Below, piece by piece: positions 15,431-21,117 of a stretch of DNA of 21,117 nucleotides (positions are counted from its first letter, which is position 1; each line of letters opens with the position of its first letter). The notes under the pieces are model-generated. The model was not told where the DNA came from. It searched no databases and was given only the letters and a program-made list of their open reading frames with translations. Origin of the DNA: JBKEAJ01 sp047972135 (lineage in GTDB: Bacteria; Bacteroidota; Bacteroidia; Bacteroidales; Prolixibacteraceae). Position numbers and translations under genes: made by a program. The stretch lies in contig JBKEAJ010000027.1 in NCBI GenBank assembly GCA_047972135.1, positions 1 through 21,117 on the forward strand, written 5' to 3'.

Positions 15431-16754
15431 ATACCAATTCAGCAACGACAAAAGTACTACCCGTTGCCAATACCAAATCTGACGACGTGGCAGACGACTT
15501 TGCTTTAGCAAAACCCTGCTCAACACTCTCATAAACGTTGCCAACAAGTCCATACCTCAATGCTGTATGCGCCAACTCCTTGGGCTCTAAACTCCTTTTA
15601 TTCTCATTACCCGCAGGGACAAAATAATACATTGCTGTCCTCGGCAATAAACTCAATACCTTATTTATATCCTTGTCTGCCACTACCCCAAAAACAATAT
15701 GAAGCTTCTCATATCTGACCTGCAACAATTGCTGCATCAGCATCCCCACTCCGTCCGCATTATGGGCAGTGTCTAAAACCATTAAAGGATTATGACCCAC
15801 CACCTGCCACCTACCACAAAAACCCGTCGAACTACATATGGAAGAAAGACCCTGCCTTATGCTAACTAAATCAATATTATAGCTACTCACAGCATTTAGA
15901 ATATGTACTGCCGATAGAGCCGTTCGCATATTTTCAACTTGACATAAATTCGCTAAATCCGTACTCGCCTCATAATCAACAGCATTACATAAATTAGTTA
16001 TGTGTAGACGCCTTTTGTCATACTCCGAACTCAGTCCTTTGTCCACAAGCTGAAATAATGTGTCTGAAAAATAAAGACTTGCACCCAACTTCTGCGATTT
16101 AGTGCTAAAAACCTCTACCGTTTCTTCCTGTCGACGCCCAATAACAACAGGTGTCTGTGGCTTGATTATACCTGCCTTAGCCTCAGCAATACTCTCTAAA
16201 CTATTGCCGAGAATATGTGTATGGTCTATACCGATATTAGTGATTACCGAAACAAGTGGCCTTATAATATTGGTTGAGTCAAATTCACCTCCTAGTCCCG
16301 TTTCAATGATAGCCACATCTACAGCCTTCTCCTGAAAGTAAACAAGAGACATTAAAAAGGTAATTTCGAAAAAAGACGGCGAAAAGTCGATTTTTCCACT
16401 TTCAAAATACAATTTCAGCTGATGCACAAATCTGATTACAAAATCTGCCTCTACACATACGCCGTTTATCCTTATCCGTTCAGAAAAATCTTTTAGGTGC
16501 GGAGACGTATAAAGCCCAACGTTTAATCCATGTGCTTGCAATATTGACGCTAATGTGTGCGACACCGAGCCTTTCCCGTTGGTTCCTGCTACATGGATAT
16601 ATTGATTACTTTCGTGCGGATTATCGTACAATAGAGATAATCTAAGAGTATTCTCAAGTCCAGGCTTAAATGCCTCTCCTCCGACTTTTTGATACATCGG
16701 TAACCTGCTAAATAAAAAGGATATAGCATCGTTGTATCCTAATGATTTCATCAT
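15429..16754 (-). CDS. folC: Bifunctional folylpolyglutamate synthase/dihydrofolate synthase
   Basis: FolC adds glutamate to dihydropteroate and to reduced folates. The 441-residue product shows the Mur-ligase-like ATP loop AGTNGKGS (56-63), TSPHLKDFSERIRING (83-98), GLGGEFDSTNI (153-163), GRWQVV (314-319), DTAHNADG (328-335) and FGVVADKD (355-362). The frame is open to 16823, but the extra 23 residues are hydrophobic and unlike FolC N-termini, and a good -7 promoter element (16775-16782) lies inside them. The usual opening (YxxxxxFLFxxLPMYQ) begins just after the ATG at 16754; ATG 16751 is equally possible. GLGGE replaces the usual GLGGR at residue 157, an unusual change in a conserved loop. 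The gene diverges from nifJ and converges on the M16 protease gene. Confidence 0.95.
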   Translation of the reverse strand: MMKSLGYNDAISFLFSRLPMYQKVGGEAFKPGLENTLRLSLLYDNPHESNQYIHVAGTNGKGSVSHTLASILQAHGLNVGLYTSPHLKDFSERIRINGVCVEADFVIRFVHQLKLYFESGKIDFSPSFFEITFLMSLVYFQEKAVDVAIIETGLGGEFDSTNIIRPLVSVITNIGIDHTHILGNSLESIAEAKAGIIKPQTPVVIGRRQEETVEVFSTKSQKLGASLYFSDTLFQLVDKGLSSEYDKRRLHITNLCNAVDYEASTDLANLCQVENMRTALSAVHILNAVSSYNIDLVSIRQGLSSICSSTGFCGRWQVVGHNPLMVLDTAHNADGVGMLMQQLLQVRYEKLHIVFGVVADKDINKVLSLLPRTAMYYFVPAGNENKRSLEPKELAHTALRYGLVGNVYESVEQGFAKAKSSATSSDLVLATGSTFVVAELV

Positions 16755-16774
16755 AACATCTAAGTATTGAATGT

Positions 16775-16804
16775 CAAATATAAATCTATTGATGCAAATA
16801 AAAA
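16775..16804 (-). promoter_or_regulatory. Candidate folC promoter
   Basis: On the minus strand TATATTTG (16782 down to 16775) is a perfect TAnnTTTG. TTTT about 18 bp upstream is a weak -33 element. The start of transcription would be near 16768, about 14 nt before the folC ATG at 16754, which argues against the longer open frame. Confidence 0.5.
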
Positions 16805-16839
16805 AGGATATGCTTATCATCATTTTTTATGACTACACT

Positions 16840-16871
16840 ATTGTTCGGCATATCTCTTTTTTGTACTTTTG
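16840..16871 (+). promoter_or_regulatory. Bacteroidota-type promoter for nifJ
   Basis: TACTTTTG at 16864-16871 is a perfect TAnnTTTG. ATTG at 16840-16843, 20 bp upstream, matches TTTG in three of four bases. The predicted leader is about 64 nt, A-rich, ending AATAAAGACG before ATG. Confidence 0.65.
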
Positions 16872-16940
16872 ACATCGTATTATGCAAAAACTTTGTAAAG
16901 ATAATATGCCTTAGAAAATAAATTATTAAAAATAAAGACG

Positions 16941-19900
16941 ATGAGTAACAACAAAAAATTTATTACGTGTGATGGGAATTACGCGGCAGCTCACATGAGC
17001 TACTTGTTCAGTGAAGTTGCCTGCATATACCCTATTACCCCCTCATCCACAATGGCTGAGTATGTTGACGAATGGGCTGCAAAAGGACAAGAAAATATGT
17101 TCGGACAGCCTATTAAATTGACGGAAATGCAAAGCGAGGGCGGTGCAGCAGGGGCAGTGCACGGTGCACTACAATCGGGTGCATTGGCAACCACTTATAC
17201 AGCATCGCAGGGTCTGCTGCTGATGATTCCGAATATGTACAAAATTGCAGGTGAACTGCTGCCTACAGTTTTCCACGTTAGTGCAAGAACTATTGCAGGA
17301 CACGCTCTTTCAATTTTTGGAGACCATAGTGATGTGTATTCTGCACGTCAAACAGGATTTGCAATGCTTGCAGCAGGCTCTGTACAAGAAGAAATGGATT
17401 TGGCAGCGGTAGCTCACCTTTCAACTCTTACTAGCAGAATACCTTTCCTTGCATTCTTCGATGGTTTTAGAACTTCTCACGAAATACAGAAAATTGAAGT
17501 GCCAAACGAAGAAGCTCTACTCAAACTTGTTGACCACAAGGCTATTCAAGAGTTTAGAGACAAGGCTCTTAATCCCGAAAATCCAGTAACAAGAGGTACT
17601 GCCCAAAATCCTGACATCTTCTTCCAAGCTAAGGAAGCGGCAAATAAATTCTATGATGCCACCCCCGACGTTGTCGAAAGATACATGGACGAAGTGAGCA
17701 AAATTACAGGTAGACACTACAAGCCTTTTACATACTACGGTGCTGAAGATGCCGAAAACATCGTGATAGCAATGGGCTCGGTTACAGAAACTATCAAACA
17801 GACCATAGACCACCTGCTTGCTCAAGGTAAAAAAATCGGTCTGCTATCTGTTCACCTCTACAGACCTTTCTCAGCTAAGCATTTTATGGCGGTGCTGCCA
17901 AAAAATACTAAGAGAATTGCTGTACTCGACAGAACTAAAGAACCAGGGGCTATGGGTGAGCCTTTGTATCTTGACGTAAAAGCACTTTTCTACGGTAAAA
18001 AAGATGCCCCGCTAATAGTTGGAGGACGATATGGGCTTAGCTCTAAAGACACTACCCCGTCTCAAATCATTTCGGTCTACGAAAACCTCGAAATGAACGA
18101 GCCGAAAAATGACTTCACCGTTGGAATACTTGACGACGTTACTTTCAAGTCACTTCCTTTAAAAGAGGAAATAAATATAGAACCCGAAGGAACTTATGCC
18201 GCTAAATTCTATGGACTCGGGTCCGACGGTACTGTGGGTGCTAACAAAAACTCTATTAAAATAATCGGCGAGTCAACAGACAAATACTGTCAAGGATATT
18301 TCCAATACGACTCTAAAAAATCAGGAGGCTTCACTTGTTCTCACCTCCGTTTTGGAAATCAACCCATCAGGTCTACATACTTAGTTACTACTCCTGACTT
18401 CGTTGCCTGCCATGTGAACGCATATATAAATATGTATGACGTGTTGAAAGGTCTGAAAAAAGGAGGCTCATTCCTGCTTAATACTATTTGGGACAAGGAA
18501 GCTACCAAGAAGAACCTTCCCGACAACATCAAAAAGTATATGGCAGACAACGATATAAAGCTGTACACTATCAATGCTACTCATCTAGCTCAGGAAATCG
18601 GTCTGAAAGGTAGAACAAATACGATAATGCAGTCGGCATTCTTCAAAATAACAGGCGTTATTCCTTTCGATCTTGCAGAGAAAGAAATGAAAAATGCTAT
18701 CGTTAAGTCATACGGCAAAAAAGGTGAGCATATCGTAAATATGAACTACCAAGCTGTTGATGCAGGTGCTAAGAATTTCCATGAGATTACCGTTCCTGCT
18801 GAATGGAAGAATATTAGCCTACACACAGAACACATCGACGAAAACCGCCCTCTGTTCATCAGAGAGGTTGTTGATGTTATAAACGCTCAAAAGGGCGATG
18901 AACTGCCCGTAAGCACATTCGTCGGCAGAGAAGACGGAACTTTCCCTGCGGGTACTACCGAGTACGAAAAACGTGGCATTGCCGTCGACGTTCCCGAATG
19001 GAAATCAGAAACTTGCATACAGTGTAACCAATGTGCCTATGTTTGCCCTCACGCTTGCATACGCCCATTTCTTCTCGATAAAGGAGAGATGGCTAATGCA
19101 CCTGCTGGCATGGACACTATCGAGGCAAAACCTGGCAAGTCTTTCCCCGACCTTCAATACAGAATACAAGTAAGTCCGCTCGACTGTACAGGTTGTGGTA
19201 ACTGTGCTGACGTTTGTCCTGCCAAAGGAAAAGCCCTATTTATGGAGCCTCTGGAAACTCAACAAGTAGAAGTTGCCCACTGGGATTACCTAGAAAACAA
19301 CGTTAAGTATAAGGATAAACTTGTTGACACTAAGTCAAACGTCAAAAACTCACAATTTGCCCAACCTCTATTTGAGTTCTCAGGTGCTTGTGCAGGATGT
19401 GGTGAAACTCCTTATGTTAAGCTAGTTACTCAGCTATTTGGCGAAAGAATGATTGTTGCCAATGCAACAGGCTGTTCTTCCATATACGGAGGCTCTGCTC
19501 CCGCAACACCTTACAGACAAAACAGCGAGTCGGGATGCGGTCCTGCATGGGGAAATTCTCTATTTGAAGACAATGCAGAGTACGGCTTAGGTATCCTTGA
19601 GGGTGTGAACTCGCAAAGAAATAGAATTGAGAAAATAATGAACGAAGCTATCCAAGGTGGAAATATCTCTGAACCTGAGAAAGCCGCTATTGCTGAATGG
19701 TTACTAACTAAAAACAAAAGCGATGAGTCTGAGGCAGCATCCAAAGCTGTTATCGAAGCACTAAAAGACAGCTCTGCCGAATATGCGAAACAAATCATGT
19801 CGCTAAAACAATACTTGATTAAAAAATCAGTCTGGATTTTTGGTGGCGACGGATGGGCATACGATATTGGCTACGGAGGTCTTGACCACGTGTTGGCTAG

Positions 19901-20495
19901 CGGTGAAAATGTAAACGTTCTAGTTCTTGATACTGAGGTCTACTCAAATACCGGTGGACAGGCATCAAAGGCAACACCCGTAGCGGCAATTGCCAAATTT
20001 GCAGCAGCAGGTAAACGCATCAGAAAGAAAGACTTAGGAGCTATATCAATGACATATGGATACATATATGTAGCCCAGGTTGCAATGGGTGCAAACCAAG
20101 CTCAAACTCTGAAAGCAATTCGTGAGGCCGAAGCATTCGACGGTCCCTCAGTAATTATTGCCTACTCTCCTTGTATAAGCCACGGTATCAACATGGCTAA
20201 AGCTCAAGACCAACAAAACAATGCTGTTGAATCGGGATATTGGCAACTGTACAGATATAACCCAACTCTTGAGGAAGAAGGCAAAAATCCATTCTCCCTA
20301 GATTCCAAAGAGCCTAAGTGGGAGCTGTTCAATGACTTCCTGCAAAGAGAGGTGCGTTTTACATCGCTCAAAAAGCAATATCCTGATGTGTACGAAGAAC
20401 TATATCAGAGATGCCAAGACGATGCTCGACGCAGATACAAATACTACCGCAGACTCTCAAAATATACTCTTGAAGAGCCTGAAGATAAACAGTAA
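16941..20495 (+). CDS. nifJ: Pyruvate:ferredoxin (flavodoxin) oxidoreductase, homodimeric type
   Basis: The enzyme converts pyruvate and CoA to acetyl-CoA and CO2 and reduces ferredoxin, a central oxygen-sensitive step of anaerobic metabolism. The 1184-residue chain has all domains fused. Residues 1-430 carry the pyrimidine-binding and transketolase-like parts (YPITPSSTMAEYVDEW, 30-45). The gamma domain follows. The ferredoxin-like insert binds two 4Fe-4S clusters through Cys692/695/698/702 and Cys749/752/755/759. The proximal cluster uses Cys817, Cys820, Cys845 and Cys1078. The thiamine diphosphate site lies around GGDGWAYDIGYGGLDH (968-983) and DTEVYSNTGGQ. Cysteine spacing matches the Desulfovibrio africanus enzyme closely, so it appears intact. 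A consensus promoter precedes it and a terminator follows 55 bp after the stop, so it is probably monocistronic. Confidence 0.98.
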   Translation: MSNNKKFITCDGNYAAAHMSYLFSEVACIYPITPSSTMAEYVDEWAAKGQENMFGQPIKLTEMQSEGGAAGAVHGALQSGALATTYTASQGLLLMIPNMYKIAGELLPTVFHVSARTIAGHALSIFGDHSDVYSARQTGFAMLAAGSVQEEMDLAAVAHLSTLTSRIPFLAFFDGFRTSHEIQKIEVPNEEALLKLVDHKAIQEFRDKALNPENPVTRGTAQNPDIFFQAKEAANKFYDATPDVVERYMDEVSKITGRHYKPFTYYGAEDAENIVIAMGSVTETIKQTIDHLLAQGKKIGLLSVHLYRPFSAKHFMAVLPKNTKRIAVLDRTKEPGAMGEPLYLDVKALFYGKKDAPLIVGGRYGLSSKDTTPSQIISVYENLEMNEPKNDFTVGILDDVTFKSLPLKEEINIEPEGTYAAKFYGLGSDGTVGANKNSIKIIGESTDKYCQGYFQYDSKKSGGFTCSHLRFGNQPIRSTYLVTTPDFVACHVNAYINMYDVLKGLKKGGSFLLNTIWDKEATKKNLPDNIKKYMADNDIKLYTINATHLAQEIGLKGRTNTIMQSAFFKITGVIPFDLAEKEMKNAIVKSYGKKGEHIVNMNYQAVDAGAKNFHEITVPAEWKNISLHTEHIDENRPLFIREVVDVINAQKGDELPVSTFVGREDGTFPAGTTEYEKRGIAVDVPEWKSETCIQCNQCAYVCPHACIRPFLLDKGEMANAPAGMDTIEAKPGKSFPDLQYRIQVSPLDCTGCGNCADVCPAKGKALFMEPLETQQVEVAHWDYLENNVKYKDKLVDTKSNVKNSQFAQPLFEFSGACAGCGETPYVKLVTQLFGERMIVANATGCSSIYGGSAPATPYRQNSESGCGPAWGNSLFEDNAEYGLGILEGVNSQRNRIEKIMNEAIQGGNISEPEKAAIAEWLLTKNKSDESEAASKAVIEALKDSSAEYAKQIMSLKQYLIKKSVWIFGGDGWAYDIGYGGLDHVLASGENVNVLVLDTEVYSNTGGQASKATPVAAIAKFAAAGKRIRKKDLGAISMTYGYIYVAQVAMGANQAQTLKAIREAEAFDGPSVIIAYSPCISHGINMAKAQDQQNNAVESGYWQLYRYNPTLEEEGKNPFSLDSKEPKWELFNDFLQREVRFTSLKKQYPDVYEELYQRCQDDARRRYKYYRRLSKYTLEEPEDKQ

Positions 20496-20497
20496 TC

Positions 20498-20521
20498 AGT
20501 GAGAGTGGTCAGTGGTCAGTG
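20498..20521 (+). repeat. Short GTCAGTG direct repeat after nifJ
   Basis: CAGTGAGAGTGGTCAGTGG followed by TCAGTG contains GTCAGTG twice in tandem plus a partial third unit (CAGTGAG). It lies between the nifJ stop and its terminator. Confidence 0.6.
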
Positions 20522-20550
20522 AAATACCGCTGTCATTCTTAAATATTATA

Positions 20551-20585
20551 GGGACATCCTTAATTGGGGTGTCCTTATTTTTTTA
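20551..20585 (+). terminator. Intrinsic terminator of nifJ
   Basis: GGACATCC (20552-20559) pairs with GGGTGTCC (20567-20574), with one G-T wobble and a loop of 7. It is followed by TTATTTTTTT, a classic rho-independent layout. Confidence 0.9.
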
Positions 20586-20616
20586 TAAGTACTCGATATT
20601 CATTAAAAAATCCCCC

Positions 20617-20630
20617 GGTAACCGGTTACC
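20617..20630. promoter_or_regulatory. Perfect 14-bp palindrome, operator-like
   Basis: GGTAACCGGTTACC is its own reverse complement. The AACCGGTT core is like operators of LacI-family regulators. It sits 70 bp upstream of a Shine-Dalgarno-led start codon and beyond the nifJ terminator. No regulator gene lies nearby, so the binding protein is unknown. Confidence 0.5.
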
Positions 20631-20699
20631 AAAGGGCAGTGTGTATATTTATGTGTATATAAAACGAGCGTGGGATCTACTCTAAAAGGAGATATATGT

Positions 20700-20792
20700 A
20701 TGAAAAATCTATTCCATTTTTTTATGCTTTATGCCGTATGCTGTAAGCCAAAACAGCCACCACCTCCTCCTTCGCAGGAGGAGAGGTTTTAA
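20700..20792 (+). CDS. Tiny ORF with strong Shine-Dalgarno sequence, probable gene remnant
   Basis: The ATG at 20700 follows AAAAGGAG (20684-20691) at 8-base spacing, the only strong Shine-Dalgarno sequence noticed in the window. The 30-codon frame starts MKNLFHFFMLYAVCC, which could pass for the start of a signal peptide. From about codon 8 onward the DNA is made of the repeat words seen elsewhere (TTTATGCTTTATGCCGTATG, CTGTAAGCC, ACAGCC) and of GC-rich repeat. The natural reading is a leader and first codons of a lost or displaced gene with repeat sequence joined to it. A genuine small peptide is possible but unsupported. An overlapping ATG at 20696 gives only 16 codons. Confidence 0.35.
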   Translation: MKNLFHFFMLYAVCCKPKQPPPPPSQEERF

Positions 20793-20800
20793 ATCCCCCA

Positions 20801-20834
20801 CTCGTGGAGGAGGGGTGCCGCAGGCGGGGTGGTT
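20801..20834 (+). repeat. GGAGGAGGGG interspersed repeat, copy 2
   Basis: This is the same unit as 9761-9794 (CTCGTGGAGGAGGGGT, two variable bases, CGCAGGCGGGGTGGTTT). It is preceded by a related hairpin, CCTCCTCCTTCGCAGGAGGAG (20763-20783). Confidence 0.85.
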
Positions 20835-21036
20835 TGTATATTTCATCACAGCATCATCGGCTGCTCGCTTAAAGCCTACTGTATTTTTTTTAATATTAAA
20901 CAATTAATCGCCTGAACTCTGCATTAGCATCACCACCACTTATCATTAATCACTTATTATTAGCACATATCACTACACGCTAGTAATCAACACAATACAC
21001 AATTCATACAAACAGAGAATTTCCCAACAAATAATG
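20835..21036. other. AT-rich spacer with repeat words, no gene seen
   Basis: GGCTGCTCGCTTAAAGCCTA at 20860-20879 is the inverse of the word group at 9494-9515. TGCATTAGCATCACCACCA (20920-20938) recalls TGCATTAGCATTATCATCAT at 4038-4057. The remainder is AT-rich and appears unique. Confidence 0.5.
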
Positions 21037-21068
21037 ATTGCCCTGCTTCTTGTTTGCCAATAACTTTG
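21037..21068 (+). promoter_or_regulatory. Bacteroidota-type promoter at the right edge
   Basis: TAACTTTG at 21061-21068 is a perfect TAnnTTTG. ATTG at 21037-21040 lies 20 bp upstream, the same elements and spacing as the nifJ promoter. Transcription should start near 21074. Confidence 0.6.
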
Positions 21069-21070
21069 CA

Positions 21071-21088
21071 CTCTTTATTTCTAAAGAG
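21071..21088 (+). promoter_or_regulatory. Small hairpin at the predicted transcription start
   Basis: CTCTTTA pairs perfectly with TAAAGAG around TTTC. It covers the predicted start of transcription and ends 6 bases before the ATG at 21095, so it may be an operator or a leader structure. Confidence 0.4.
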
Positions 21089-21094
21089 TAAAAT

Positions 21095-21117
21095 ATGAGT
21101 ATCAGATGTGTGCTACA
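21095..21117 (+). CDS. Start of an unidentified gene, cut by window edge
   Basis: The ATG at 21095 follows the A-rich leader GTAAAAT and opens MSIRCVL before the sequence ends. A consensus promoter lies 27 bp upstream, so a gene starting here is plausible. Seven codons are too few to identify it, and a later start is possible. Confidence 0.35.

Noticed and set aside
16755..16823. N-terminal extension of FolC by 23 residues
   Set aside because: The extension is hydrophobic, unlike FolC, and contains a consensus -7 promoter element; the start at 16754 or 16751 fits the family.
20684..20702. Leader resembling the phage T7 gene 10 ribosome binding site used in vectors (AAGGAGATATA then ATG)
   Set aside because: The match is short, flanking sequence is ordinary host repeat DNA, and no vector sequence is present; a chance likeness is more economical than contamination.

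Overview
The window reads as a chromosomal segment of an AT-rich anaerobic member of the Bacteroidota, most likely order Bacteroidales. The reasons are the family types (a DUF3822-type protein beside rsmD, a second EF-G-like factor, a 1184-residue homodimer-type pyruvate:ferredoxin oxidoreductase, an OxyR with the two redox cysteines), A-rich leaders with almost no Shine-Dalgarno sequences, and promoters of the Bacteroidota form TAnnTTTG. The genus cannot be fixed from this sequence.

Layout. From the left edge to about 9.2 kb every gene lies on the minus strand. In transcription order they are oxyR; a block of a one-TM pseudopilin-like protein, a DUF3822-type protein, rsmD, a Gfo/Idh/MocA oxidoreductase and phoH; purC with a Yip1-type membrane protein; smpB with a second Gfo/Idh/MocA oxidoreductase; and the N-terminus of a lipoprotein beta-hexosaminidase cut by the left edge. 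A gene-free stretch of about 1.1 kb (9233-10362) separates oxyR from two plus-strand genes, an EF-G2-type translation factor and a secreted M16 zinc protease. These converge on folC at a 14-bp perfect-stem hairpin. folC and nifJ (PFOR) then diverge from a shared 186-bp promoter region. After the nifJ terminator comes a gene-poor tail with a perfect palindrome, a tiny ORF with an unusual Shine-Dalgarno sequence, repeats, and a promoter plus start codon at the right edge.

The genes are mostly housekeeping: purine synthesis (purC), folate polyglutamylation (folC), ribosome rescue and modification (smpB, rsmD), translocation (EF-G2), peroxide sensing (oxyR) and central anaerobic metabolism (nifJ). 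No transposase, phage gene, CRISPR array, tRNA or rRNA is seen.

The spaces between genes are the unusual part. They are mosaics of several short interspersed repeat families. One family runs up to, and includes, the start codons of smpB and purC and also occurs twice in front of nothing but tiny ORFs. The most interesting protein-level points are an EF-G paralog with Met in place of the catalytic His of DTPGH, and a pseudopilin-like protein encoded 13 bp upstream of a protein that may have an actin-like (PilM/GspL-type) fold.
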